Positions 1 to 9,043 of a stretch of 64,000 nucleotides of DNA are shown here, piece after piece (position 1 is the stretch's first letter; each line of letters starts with the position of its first letter). Origin of the DNA: Treponema sp. UBA6367 (GTDB taxonomy: Bacteria; Spirochaetota; Spirochaetia; Treponematales; Treponemataceae); assembly GCA_002437725.1 (NCBI GenBank), contig DJRF01000024.1, positions 14,009 through 78,008 of the forward strand. The letters are read 5' to 3'. The notes beneath the pieces were generated by a model. The model did not search any database, was not told the origin of the DNA, and was given only the letters and a program-made list of their open reading frames with translations. A program made the translations under genes and the position numbers.

Positions 1-25
1 CGGCTGTTTTTATCTTGCCTTCTTT

Positions 26-1912
26 TTATTTTACCATTGTTTGCATTTTAAAAAGTAAATTTTTTGCATCAATATTTTCGTTATCTAAAGAAACGGCATA
101 TTCACAGCTGCGTTTAGCACTTCTTAAATCGTTATAACCAAATTGAATAAGAGCCATTCTATACATAACTAAGGATTTTATAGTGCGTTCCGTACACCTT
201 CCTGCAATTTTTCCATATAGTTCAAGGCTTTCTTTTTTATAACCCAAAGAATTCAAAATCATTGCAAGATTTACACAAGAGGTATTTGTTGTTAATGGCG
301 ATATAACTTTATCGTTAGGTTCTGTTCCGAACTCATAAACAGCATATTCATAGAGTCTAAGAGCAGTATCTGAAAGTTTAAAATAAGCGGCAAAAAAAGC
401 AGAATATTCAACTTCTATTTGCGAAAATGATTTTATTTCTTTTACGATAGACGTCCAAAAATCATCGCCCAATGAAATAAGATATTTGCTGCTCACATGA
501 TTTGAAAAAGCTCTGAACGCTTCGTCATGCATTTTTTCTTGCAGAAAAAAGTTAAGCGCATAATCTAAAATTATGTCTGGATAAACAGATTTTTGTTCTG
601 CATTTTCTTCAAGAAGCTTCCAAATCAAAGCAGCCTGTTGAATCTTGTTCGTAGAAGGAGAAATTCTCTGCGATAAATCGATATTTAAAACATATAAAGC
701 AGGATTATTTGTTCTTTCGAGACTTTTTTTTATTCTATAAAGTGCATCGCTTACAGGAATGCGAGCACGATTATCGTATTGTTCCATTTCAAGAGTTGCA
801 AGCCCCTTGTCGCGAAGTTGCCTTTGTACAAAATCTTCATCTCGGTTTTTAGAAGAATTATAAGCAAACTGCGCATAAGAAATAAGACCTTGAACATAAT
901 CCGGCCAAGTATCAACGCAAAAAGTCAGCAAATCGGCAGCTCTAAAATCATCTTGATTATCATAAGCCCACTTTGCACTGTTTGAAAAAATAATAGGAAC
1001 AAAAGCTGACTTCTTTTCAATTTCAGATAGCTTCCATTTTTCAGAAGAATTTATATCACCTTTTATAGAATCAAGATATTTTCGCCTAACTTTTTCTGCA
1101 TTTTCAGAATCGGAAAGAAGTGTATAAGCGTCAGATTCAATCGCAATAATTTCAGACTCTGCAACATGCTTTTTGTTTTGCAAAGAAAAGTTTTCACGCA
1201 GCATTTGCTCTGCGGCATTGCTATAATTTATACAGTTTCCATACCTAGCTGCATCAAACATAACTAAAGCCCAAAAATAAGCATCGTCTATTTTAAAAAG
1301 TTCTACAGGAGCAATATTTGCCGCGCTGTTGTAAGCACCTTTTGCCAGATAAAGCAAAGCTGCATTTTTTAGCCAAGCTGTATTTTGAGTGCCAGTATAG
1401 GCATCGTAGTAAACTTGAAAATACTTTTCTTCTTTAAAGATATGATTTAAATCATTTTTATTTGATTTTTCAATTGTATTGCGAATTACTGCTTCCGAAT
1501 ATATTGAGCCATACTTCGTATTTTGCAATTTTTCAGAAAAATGCAAAGCTAAATCAAGCCTATCATCATCTAACAAAAAGTTTGAATAAACAGCCAGCAT
1601 TTCTAGGTTTTCAGGATTTTTTTTCAGCCCTTCAGCTATTATTTTTTCAGCCTTTGTCTTTTTTTCAATTAAACAAAATCTTCTAAAGATGCCGATTTTT
1701 GCCCAAGAACTATATGCATCAGCAGTTATTTTATCTAGCAAGATTTCTGCATCTTTATACTGATTTTGATTTATAAGAGAATCAATTTGATTCAACGCAT
1801 TTGTAAAAGAATCTTTTTTTAGCTCTTTTGAGCAAGAACTAAAAAAAAACGGCAAGCAAAAAAACAACAATAAGAGATTTGCTGTTATTTTTAACTTGCA
1901 CATTTTCTTCAT
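26..1912 (-). CDS. TPR-repeat lipoprotein, function unknown
   Basis: A protein of 628 residues with an N-terminal lipoprotein signal: Met-Lys-Lys start, a hydrophobic stretch and a FFFSSC lipobox with the lipidated cysteine at residue 27. The rest is alpha-helical with repeated Ala/Leu/Tyr spacing typical of tetratricopeptide repeats, clearest in the last 100 residues. The open frame runs 17 codons further upstream, but the ATG at 1912 places the signal peptide correctly and clears the end of nusB. It is the last gene of the alaS-surA-nusB run, 34 bases after nusB, and is probably co-transcribed. It is likely a periplasmic scaffold tethered to a membrane. No enzymatic motif was seen and no specific role can be given. 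Confidence 0.75.
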   Translation of the reverse strand: MKKMCKLKITANLLLLFFCLPFFFSSCSKELKKDSFTNALNQIDSLINQNQYKDAEILLDKITADAYSSWAKIGIFRRFCLIEKKTKAEKIIAEGLKKNPENLEMLAVYSNFLLDDDRLDLALHFSEKLQNTKYGSIYSEAVIRNTIEKSNKNDLNHIFKEEKYFQVYYDAYTGTQNTAWLKNAALLYLAKGAYNSAANIAPVELFKIDDAYFWALVMFDAARYGNCINYSNAAEQMLRENFSLQNKKHVAESEIIAIESDAYTLLSDSENAEKVRRKYLDSIKGDINSSEKWKLSEIEKKSAFVPIIFSNSAKWAYDNQDDFRAADLLTFCVDTWPDYVQGLISYAQFAYNSSKNRDEDFVQRQLRDKGLATLEMEQYDNRARIPVSDALYRIKKSLERTNNPALYVLNIDLSQRISPSTNKIQQAALIWKLLEENAEQKSVYPDIILDYALNFFLQEKMHDEAFRAFSNHVSSKYLISLGDDFWTSIVKEIKSFSQIEVEYSAFFAAYFKLSDTALRLYEYAVYEFGTEPNDKVISPLTTNTSCVNLAMILNSLGYKKESLELYGKIAGRCTERTIKSLVMYRMALIQFGYNDLRSAKRSCEYAVSLDNENIDAKNLLFKMQTMVK

Positions 1913-1946
1913 GAAAATACTTCCATATCCCATAAAAGAGCAGAAA

Positions 1947-2462
1947 CTAAGCATTTGCTGCAATATCTTTACTTACATTATCAAGCACAGCATTTGTAAA
2001 CTTATGGGCGTCATCTTCGCCATAGTCTTTTACAATTTCAACAGCTTCGTCAATTACAATCGAAGGAGGAATATCTTTTTGATAAAGCAAAGAATAAATA
2101 CTCATTCTCATAACAGATAAAGCAACCTTGTTAATTCTGTCAATGCTCCACTTTTCAGACAGATGTTTTTTTATTATTTCATCAATTTGATTTATATTTT
2201 CAATTGTTCCTTTTACAAGAAAACCTGCAAAAGCAAATATTTCATCTTTTTTCTCTGAAGGAAGAGCAGAAAATTGCTTTAATTGCTTATCTAGCAAAGA
2301 AAAGTTGATTTCTTCAGAATCATTTTTTGAATCTTCCTCTTGAAATTCTGAACTATCCCTTTCTAGCCATGAAAAATTGAGCAAATCATCAACATCAACA
2401 CCGCCTACATTCCAAGAATACAATGCTTGGAATGCAAGAATACGTCCAATTCGTCGTGACAT
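1947..2462 (-). CDS. nusB: Transcription antitermination factor NusB
   Basis: NusB binds boxA RNA together with ribosomal protein S10 and supports antitermination on rRNA operons in the cytoplasm. The 171-residue product opens with SRRIGRILAFQALYSW, the hallmark NusB N-terminus, and has the C-terminal IPPSIVIDEAVEIVKDYG block and a final KFTNAVLD motif. Between them lies an acidic Ser/Glu/Asp-rich insert around residues 30-55 that shorter NusB proteins lack. A ribosome binding site (AGGA) sits 8 bases before the ATG. It lies 20 bases downstream of the SurA-like gene and 34 upstream of the TPR lipoprotein, so it is most likely in one operon with them. Confidence 0.93.
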   Translation of the reverse strand: MSRRIGRILAFQALYSWNVGGVDVDDLLNFSWLERDSSEFQEEDSKNDSEEINFSLLDKQLKQFSALPSEKKDEIFAFAGFLVKGTIENINQIDEIIKKHLSEKWSIDRINKVALSVMRMSIYSLLYQKDIPPSIVIDEAVEIVKDYGEDDAHKFTNAVLDNVSKDIAANA

Positions 2463-2482
2463 TTTAAAATCCTATGTAAAAA

Positions 2483-3562
2483 TTACCAGCTAAGAAGTTT
2501 TTTCAATGCATCGCCAGTCTTTTTTCTTTCAACGTTAGCATCTGTATCAAGATTTTCTGCAATTTCCTGAACTGCATTTGCAAGATACTCAACTTGTTTT
2601 TGCTGGGACAGATTTTGTCTAATATAATCGTAAACTGTATACGTGTTGTCTGGCTGAACAATATCGCTTAAGCCAAGCATTTTTGCTTCATATTTTTTTA
2701 CAATTGTATAAAACTGAAAATGGGTTTCTTGTTCTTCCAAAGAAGAAATATAGCCAACATCCTTATTAAAAAGTGTAAGAAGATCTTCGTAAGTCATTCC
2801 CAGCTGCTGAGCACTGACTTGAGTTTTATTAATAATAACTTCGCCAGCCTGAAATCCAGAATTTTCTTTTTTTGACTCGACAGTTATCTGATTTGCAGTA
2901 AGCTTTTTTGACTTCAACTTATTATAGTAAGAATCTGCCAAAGTTCGTGCCGCCTCTGCATTGTTTCCCTTTGGAAATACAACCAAGAACATCTTGAACA
3001 TATCTGTCCATACAAAAGACATCTTGTTGAGTTCATAAAAGGCTCTAATTTCTTCATCAGTTGGAACAGCATCTTTTAATTCAGATTGCCTTTGAGTAAT
3101 AACATATTGTCTTGCAATTGTCTGGTTCTTTAAATAGAGTTTATATTCGTCTGCAGACATTCCAATTTGCTGGCGAAGGAATTCATCTAAAGTAAGACCT
3201 GTCTGCTGTTTTACAAGAGTTTCCAATTCAGACTGAGAAAGCAATCTTCCTGCCAATTGCTGACTAACCTGTTCCAAGAAAAGCTGGTCAACTGCGCTGT
3301 CAGGAAGAGAAATGCCAGCCTTTGCCGCAGCTTGCAAAATAAGTTTTTCTTGAATTATAGAATCAAGCACCTTTTCCCTATCATCAACTGTAAGAGCTGC
3401 CCCTCTTTGCTTTTCGTACATACCAACTTTTGATTTCAACTGTTTTACAGTAATAGATTCCGCTTTATTCAATTTGACAACAGCTAGAACCTGTAAATCA
3501 GACTGAGCAAACAAAGCTGCAGCCATAAGAAATGCAAAAAGACCTGTTACAAAACGTTTCAT
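2483..3562 (-). CDS. SurA-like periplasmic chaperone / parvulin-type peptidyl-prolyl isomerase
   Basis: A 359-residue exported protein. Residues 1-20 form a Sec signal peptide (KR, hydrophobic core, ALFAQ cleavage region). Residues 30-165 resemble the SurA N-terminal chaperone domain, with helices around REKVLDSIIQEKLILQAA and an AVPTDEEIRAFYE linker. Residues 180-300 may be a divergent parvulin domain; the usual isomerase active-site residues are not obvious, so chaperone activity is more likely than isomerase activity. T. pallidum has, from memory, a comparable protein (TP1016) next to alaS, which fits this location 105 bases after alaS. It probably helps outer-membrane proteins fold in the periplasm. 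Confidence 0.75.
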   Translation of the reverse strand: MKRFVTGLFAFLMAAALFAQSDLQVLAVVKLNKAESITVKQLKSKVGMYEKQRGAALTVDDREKVLDSIIQEKLILQAAAKAGISLPDSAVDQLFLEQVSQQLAGRLLSQSELETLVKQQTGLTLDEFLRQQIGMSADEYKLYLKNQTIARQYVITQRQSELKDAVPTDEEIRAFYELNKMSFVWTDMFKMFLVVFPKGNNAEAARTLADSYYNKLKSKKLTANQITVESKKENSGFQAGEVIINKTQVSAQQLGMTYEDLLTLFNKDVGYISSLEEQETHFQFYTIVKKYEAKMLGLSDIVQPDNTYTVYDYIRQNLSQQKQVEYLANAVQEIAENLDTDANVERKKTGDALKKLLSW

Positions 3563-3667
3563 ATATAAAATCCTTTTCTTTTATTTTCTACTATTTTACA
3601 CTATAAAACCTATAAAATGCAAAAATAGTTACAAATTTTTATGTTTTTTTTAATACTCTTATTATGA

Positions 3668-5491
3668 CTATTTGTCCAGCGGAAGTCCACCGCTTATTGT
3701 AGCCCTGATTCTTCTAACGCCAGCAGAAGAAGACTGTTCTTTTTCAATCTTGAATTTTCCAATCTGAGACGTATGCTGAACGTGCGGTCCACCACAAACT
3801 TCCTTTGAATACCAGTCTTTCTTCGGGTCGCGGCCGATTGTGTACACTTTTACCTGCTCGCCGTATTTATTAACGAACAAAGCCCGTGCGCCTTCTGCCT
3901 TTGCCTGGGCAAGCGGCATAACTTCCATTGTGACAGGCAAATCCTCGTTGATTTTTTCATTAACAATGTCCTCGACTTTCTGAACTTCTTCTTTTGTCAT
4001 CGGACGGCCGAAAGTAAAGTCAAAGCGCATGCGTTCATTGTTTATATTTGAACCTTTCTGCGAAACTTCATCACCAAGAACGTCAACCAAAGCCTGCTGA
4101 AGCAAGTGTGTTGCCGTGTGATATTTTGTTGTGATGTCAGACTGTTCTGCTAGTCCGCCCTTCGCCTTTCCTGCGTCAAGAGATTTTGAGGCTTCCTGAT
4201 GCTTTTTTTCCGCAGCCATAAATCCCTCAACATCAACTGTAAAACCATTTTCCGTGCCAAGTTCCTGAGTAAGTTCAAGCGGATAGCCGTAAGTTTCATA
4301 AAGATTATACGCAACCTTTCCAGAGATAATCTTTTTAGGGTTTTTCATAAGATTTGGAAGGAGTTTCTGGAATTCAGCCTCGCCTTTTTTCAACGTTGTG
4401 CGGAATTTTGCTTCCTCGGCTGTAAGTTCGCGGAAAATCTTTTCCTTGTTCTGCTCAAGTTCCGGATATGCGCTCTTGAAATTTTCAATCACAACAGCAG
4501 CAACGTCCGCAAGGAATTCCTTTTCGATTCCAAGCTTCATTCCGTGTCGGACTGCACGGCGAATCAAGCGGCGAAGAACGTAGCCTGCTCCGACATTTGA
4601 AGGAGAAACGCCTTTCTGGTCACCAAGAATAAAAACAGAAGCGCGGCTATGATCTGCAATAATTCGCACGCTCTTGTCTTTTTCTGCGTCTGTGCCATAT
4701 TTATAAGAAGAAAGTTCCTCGATTTTTGCAATGATTGGCTGGAAAACTTCTGTAAGATAAACAGAGGTTTTTCCCTGCAAGATGCAGTTTGTGCGCTCAA
4801 GCCCCATTCCTGTGTCAACGTTTTTCTTTGGAAGCGGCACAAGCGTTTTCTCATCAACACGGTTGTACTGCATAAAAACATTGTTCCAGATTTCCATCCA
4901 GTTTTCGCTGTCTGTGCCTTTGTTTGAACCAGCCGGCGGAAGTCCTTCTCCAACCCAGTAGAAAATTTCAGTATCAGGACCGCATGGGCCTGTCGGACCG
5001 GCTGCCCACCAGTTGTCGCTTGCAGGAAGATATGCAATCTTGTCTTCAGGCATTCCGTTTTCTTTCCAATAAGTCGCAGCTTCTTCATCGCGGGGAGCAT
5101 TGTCATCACCGGCAAAAACTGTAACAGAAATTTTACGCGGATCAAGACCGAGCCATTTTGGGCTTGTAAGGAATTCATAAGAAAATCCTATTGATTCTTT
5201 TTTGAAATAATCGCCCAAAGACCAGTTTCCAAGCATTTCAAAACAAGTAAGATGGCTTGGGTCACCAACTTCATCAATATCACCTGTGCGGATACATTTC
5301 TGATAATCTGTAAGGCGTGTTCCAGAAGGATGTTTTTCCCCCAAAAGATAAGGAACAAGCGGATGCATTCCGGCAGTTGTAAACAAAACTGATGGATCAT
5401 TTTCTGGAATCAAAGACTGTCCAGAAATTTCAACGTGATTTTTACTCTTAAAGAACTCAATGTATTTTGAGCGTAATTCGTTTGCAGTCAT
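3668..5491 (-). CDS. alaS: Alanyl-tRNA synthetase, short spirochaete form
   Basis: Charges tRNA-Ala with alanine in the cytoplasm. The 607-residue chain starts with TANELRSKYIEFFKSKNH and carries class II motifs in the first 250 residues (GMHPLVPYL, CIRTGDIDEVG, GPCGPDTEIFY, DTGMGLER). The editing domain keeps its zinc ligands: HTATH near residue 460 and CGGPH near residue 567. Usual bacterial AlaRS is about 875 residues; this one ends just after the editing domain and lacks the C-Ala region. Short AlaRS is, as I recall, normal in Treponema and Borrelia, so this is not a truncation. Base composition is more GC-rich than most neighbours. It lies 14 bases after the membrane-anchored gene upstream, likely in the same transcript. 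Confidence 0.97.
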   Translation of the reverse strand: MTANELRSKYIEFFKSKNHVEISGQSLIPENDPSVLFTTAGMHPLVPYLLGEKHPSGTRLTDYQKCIRTGDIDEVGDPSHLTCFEMLGNWSLGDYFKKESIGFSYEFLTSPKWLGLDPRKISVTVFAGDDNAPRDEEAATYWKENGMPEDKIAYLPASDNWWAAGPTGPCGPDTEIFYWVGEGLPPAGSNKGTDSENWMEIWNNVFMQYNRVDEKTLVPLPKKNVDTGMGLERTNCILQGKTSVYLTEVFQPIIAKIEELSSYKYGTDAEKDKSVRIIADHSRASVFILGDQKGVSPSNVGAGYVLRRLIRRAVRHGMKLGIEKEFLADVAAVVIENFKSAYPELEQNKEKIFRELTAEEAKFRTTLKKGEAEFQKLLPNLMKNPKKIISGKVAYNLYETYGYPLELTQELGTENGFTVDVEGFMAAEKKHQEASKSLDAGKAKGGLAEQSDITTKYHTATHLLQQALVDVLGDEVSQKGSNINNERMRFDFTFGRPMTKEEVQKVEDIVNEKINEDLPVTMEVMPLAQAKAEGARALFVNKYGEQVKVYTIGRDPKKDWYSKEVCGGPHVQHTSQIGKFKIEKEQSSSAGVRRIRATISGGLPLDK

Positions 5492-5505
5492 AATCTATAA
5501 TCCTA

Positions 5506-7080
5506 TTAATTTGAAGATTTATTGTCAATGTATTTTTTTAATGTAAGTCTTTTTGCATCAATGGCATAGCAAGTTGTCGGAGAAAGCGCTACCGGCGTAA
5601 AAATAATAACATCTTTGTTCACTATTGTTTTTACAGTAGGTTTTCCTCGCCTTGTTTTTGCAGGTACAATTTCTTCTCTAGTTTCAAATTTCATAGAATA
5701 AGACTGATTTAAAGATTGTTCATAGGGGCTTCTTATCTGAATTACAGGAAAAGAACCTACAGAATCTGTTACAAAAAGACCTTTTGTTTCCTTAGTGCCA
5801 TCGTTAAGTGAAAATTCATTTTCTCCAAAAACATATTTTTTCCCATCGTCATCAACCCAGACAGATTTTTTTAGAGCAGAAAGATATTCTGAATCTAATG
5901 AAGTTTTGTTTTCTTCACCAAAAGTTGATTGAAATGAAATTTTTTTATAAGTTCCATCCCATTGATTGCTTTCCTTTATTACAAGGCCAATATCGTCATG
6001 AACGTGAACGTACACTTCGTTTACGCCTGTAAGCATAATGTCAAAACGGCGCTTCATGCTAGAAATTATTGAATTTACAGTTGTAAGGTAAATTCCACTG
6101 CGGCGAAGGCTTGAATCTTCCCAAGTAAAAACGCCTTCTGTATCATCAGAAAGGAATATAACCTCTTTTGAGTCGTAATTAAAGTAAATGTAGCTTGACG
6201 AAGCTGAGGCAGAAGTTTTATACCATAAGCCATTTAAAAATTTTGCGAAGGTTTCAACTGTACCGTTTTGAATTCGCGCAAGCTCCTTTGCCGCTGCCCG
6301 GCTTCCTGTAATACGAAACGTGCGGGCTTGAACATATTTTTGCTGCTCTTCATTCCATCGGTATTCTGTCTGAACCTGACTGACTCCAAGTGTTGAGGAA
6401 TTTTTGTCATCGTCTTTATCAGAACTGTATACCCAAACAATGTGGCTTTTTCCCTTAGCTTGACTTAATTCGTAAGCATCGGAACGCTCTGATTGCTGTA
6501 TAAAAATTGTTCCATCAGAAGAAAAATTACCAATATTTTGAACTTCTACAAACCCTCTTTTTTTTGTGCAAATAAAGATTTGCATTACGGAATCACCATT
6601 TGATTTTACACCTTGATAAACAAGAGCCATGCGATGGTCCCCTATCATGTCTATTCCCGTGTAAGAAAAAGTCCTTATCTTCGATATTTCTGTAGAAATT
6701 TCCGCGCTTCGCTCATAAGAGTTAGTATTTGGATTGTAAAGTCCTACAATAAGAAAAAGATTTGGAGAGTTTGCTTTTCTGATTGCGATTATCTGATCGT
6801 CAAGAGTGTCTCCATCAAAATCAATTGTAAGAGTATCCATTAGTGTTTCTGTAGGCAGCAATGGAATAAAAGAAGTGTGAATATCTGTATCGCTTGTTTG
6901 TGCTTGCAAAGTGTTTTCTTCTGAAGAATTTTCTTCTGACGTGGGATTTACAACCACAGGGCGAATGTTGCCATACCCATTGTGAAAAAAAACAAACCGA
7001 ATGGCAAATACACCTAAAAGAACTAAAATAACTGTAAGCAAAGTTATAAAAACAAGTTTTTTTTCTTTTTTTGACATCAT
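5506..7080 (-). CDS. Membrane-anchored protein, possibly pallilysin-related adhesin family
   Basis: A 524-residue protein with a Lys-rich start, one transmembrane helix at about residues 8-28 (VFITLLTVILVLLGVFAI), then a long extracytoplasmic part. Residues 90-105 hold IDFDGDTLDDQ, an Asp-rich loop like the calcium-binding DxDxDG motifs of FG-GAP or dockerin repeats. The rest looks beta-rich. Treponemes carry proteins annotated as pallilysin-related adhesins next to aminoacyl-tRNA synthetase genes; that name fits the size and anchor, but I see no HExxH protease motif, so the assignment is tentative. The start is set at the first of two tandem ATG codons (7080 and 7077). It lies upstream of alaS and likely shares its promoter. 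Confidence 0.6.
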   Translation of the reverse strand: MMSKKEKKLVFITLLTVILVLLGVFAIRFVFFHNGYGNIRPVVVNPTSEENSSEENTLQAQTSDTDIHTSFIPLLPTETLMDTLTIDFDGDTLDDQIIAIRKANSPNLFLIVGLYNPNTNSYERSAEISTEISKIRTFSYTGIDMIGDHRMALVYQGVKSNGDSVMQIFICTKKRGFVEVQNIGNFSSDGTIFIQQSERSDAYELSQAKGKSHIVWVYSSDKDDDKNSSTLGVSQVQTEYRWNEEQQKYVQARTFRITGSRAAAKELARIQNGTVETFAKFLNGLWYKTSASASSSYIYFNYDSKEVIFLSDDTEGVFTWEDSSLRRSGIYLTTVNSIISSMKRRFDIMLTGVNEVYVHVHDDIGLVIKESNQWDGTYKKISFQSTFGEENKTSLDSEYLSALKKSVWVDDDGKKYVFGENEFSLNDGTKETKGLFVTDSVGSFPVIQIRSPYEQSLNQSYSMKFETREEIVPAKTRRGKPTVKTIVNKDVIIFTPVALSPTTCYAIDAKRLTLKKYIDNKSSN

Positions 7081-7095
7081 GGAGTTTATTATAAC

Positions 7096-7191
7096 AAAAA
7101 AAGCCAAAACTTCCAATCAGAAGAAATTTTTTACTTACTTTGAATATTTCAGTAGAAAAACAAACTTCTTAATCTTTGTTTTGGCTTTTTT
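7096..7191. terminator. Long-range inverted repeat, possible terminator for groEL
   Basis: AAAAAAGCCAAAAC at 7097-7110 is matched by its exact reverse complement GTTTTGGCTTTTTT at 7178-7191, with a 67-base loop containing a second short GAAG/CTTC pairing. It lies between the groEL stop and the next gene on the same strand. The U tract on either strand would suit a bidirectional terminator, but the loop is unusually long. Confidence 0.35.
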
Positions 7192-7211
7192 AGTCCTAAA
7201 ACAGACTTTTT

Positions 7212-8837
7212 TTAGTACATTCCACCCATATCCGGTGCAGGAGCTGCAGGCGCTTTTGGCTCTGGAATGTCTGTAATTGCACATTCAGTTGTAAGCAAGG
7301 TACCTGCAATTGAAGCTGCATTCATCAAGGCAGAAGTTGTAACTTTTGCAGGGTCAATAATGCCGTCTTCAATCATGTTTACCCATTCACCAGTGTAAGC
7401 ATTGTAGCCAATTCCCTTCTTTTCTGTCTTCGCACGTTCTGCAATCACAGCGCCATCAATGCCTGCGTTGTCAGCAATTTGGCGGATTGGTTCTTCAAGG
7501 GCACGGCGAACAATCTTGAATCCAACTTTTTCATCCTCGCTCAATTCTGCAGGAACGTTTTCAAGAGCCTTTGCAGCTTCTACAAGAGCAATTCCGCCAC
7601 CAGCGACAATACCTTCTTCAAGAGCGGCGCGAGTTGCGGCGATTGTATCTTCTACACGGAATTTCTTTTCTTTCATTTCTGTTTCTGTTGTAGCGCCGAC
7701 ATTGATTACAGCTACACCACCTGCAAGTTTTGCAAGCCGTTTCTGAAGCTGCTCTTTGTCGTAAGATGAAGTAGATTTTTCAATCTGCATTTTGATTTCT
7801 GCAACGCGGTCAGCAATTGCCTTTTTATCACCGTTTCCACCAACAATAGTTGTGTTATCCTTGTCGATTTTTACAGTTTTTGCCTGTCCTAAAACAGATT
7901 CATCGCAAGATTCAAGCTTAAGTCCAACTTCCTCAGATACAACTGTTGCGCCTGTGAGAACTGCTATGTCTTGAAGCATGTCCTTTCGGCGGTCGCCAAA
8001 GCCAGGAGCCTTTACTGCGCAAACTTTGATTGTTCCGCGAATTGTATTCAAAACCAATGTTGTAAGAGCTTCTCCGTCAACATCCTCGCAAATAATGACT
8101 AAAGAACGACCTGAATTTGCAACTTTTTCAAGAATTGGAAGCAAATCTTTCATTGAAGAAATTTTCTTGTCATAAATAAGAATAAGAGCGTCTGAATGTT
8201 CTGCAACCATTCGTTCACGGTCTGTAACAAAATAAGAAGAAATATATCCGCGGTCAAACTGCATGCCTTCAACAGTATTTACAGTTGTTTCCATATTCTT
8301 TGATTCTTCTACAGTAATAACGCCGTCTTTTCCAACCTTTTCAATTGCATCTGCGATAAGGCTACCGATTTCAGAATCATTGTTAGCAGATATTGTAGCG
8401 ATATTTTTTATATCAGCCGCATCTTTTACAGGCTTTGAATTCTTTTTTACGTCTTCAACTGCAATTGCAACAGCCTTATCAATACCGCGTTTTACTTCGA
8501 TAGGAGTCATTCCAGCTGCAACAGATTTAAAACCTTCTCGAACAAGGGCATAAGCTAAAACTGTTGAAGTTGTTGTTCCATCGCCGGCATCATCATTTGT
8601 TTTAGAAGCAACTTCTCTAACAAACTGCGCGCCCATGTTTTCATAAGGGTCTGCAAGCTCAATATCTTTTGCAACTGAAACACCGTCTTTTGTAATTGTT
8701 GGAGCTCCATACTTTTTGTCTAGCATGACCATTCGTCCGCATGGTCCAAGAGTTACTTTTACTGCCTTAGCAATCTGTTCCACACCAGAAAGCAATTTTT
8801 TTCTAGCATCTTCATTAAACAATAACTGTTTTGCCAT
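7212..8837 (-). CDS. groL: Chaperonin GroEL (60 kDa)
   Basis: ATP-dependent folding chamber subunit of the cytoplasm. The 541-residue product has the family ATP site DDAGDGTTTSTVLAYALV near residue 85, the LGPCGRMVMLDKKYG start region, the GGGIALV block and a GGMY C-terminus. Length is normal. No groES precedes it, although groES is the usual operon partner, so groES must lie elsewhere. No CIRCE inverted repeat (TTAGCACTC-N9-GAGTGCTAA) is visible upstream, so HrcA control is not supported. The start has GAGGTAATATAA in front of the ATG. The gene is divergent from the SIMPL-domain gene at 9044. Confidence 0.98.
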   Translation of the reverse strand: MAKQLLFNEDARKKLLSGVEQIAKAVKVTLGPCGRMVMLDKKYGAPTITKDGVSVAKDIELADPYENMGAQFVREVASKTNDDAGDGTTTSTVLAYALVREGFKSVAAGMTPIEVKRGIDKAVAIAVEDVKKNSKPVKDAADIKNIATISANNDSEIGSLIADAIEKVGKDGVITVEESKNMETTVNTVEGMQFDRGYISSYFVTDRERMVAEHSDALILIYDKKISSMKDLLPILEKVANSGRSLVIICEDVDGEALTTLVLNTIRGTIKVCAVKAPGFGDRRKDMLQDIAVLTGATVVSEEVGLKLESCDESVLGQAKTVKIDKDNTTIVGGNGDKKAIADRVAEIKMQIEKSTSSYDKEQLQKRLAKLAGGVAVINVGATTETEMKEKKFRVEDTIAATRAALEEGIVAGGGIALVEAAKALENVPAELSEDEKVGFKIVRRALEEPIRQIADNAGIDGAVIAERAKTEKKGIGYNAYTGEWVNMIEDGIIDPAKVTTSALMNAASIAGTLLTTECAITDIPEPKAPAAPAPDMGGMY

Positions 8838-8875
8838 TTATATTACCTCATTTATATTTTTTTTAGATTTACCTA

Positions 8876-8909
8876 TGAAGATATAAAAAAAAGAACGTAA
8901 CGGCAAGTA
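8876..8909 (-). promoter_or_regulatory. Candidate housekeeping promoter of groEL
   Basis: On the minus strand TTGCCG is followed after 17 bases by TATCTT, about 40-70 bases upstream of the groEL ATG. This is only a weak match to a sigma-70 type promoter and is given because no CIRCE or sigma-54 signal was found here. Confidence 0.25.
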
Positions 8910-9043
8910 GATTTAAAAAAAAGTTGTATATGTCATATTTTTTTTATAAAATATAAGATGTTGCAGCAACGCAGTTTCTTGCCGATTCTCTTCGCCTTTA
9001 TAAGATGCGTTGCAAACTTTTCCATAATATCTGGAGGAATTAT

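Noticed and set aside
4564..5178. Long alternative reading frame within alaS
   Set aside because: Lies inside alaS in another frame; composition and lack of motifs show it is a shadow.
8838..9043. CIRCE element before groEL
   Set aside because: No TTAGCACTC-N9-GAGTGCTAA match on either strand.
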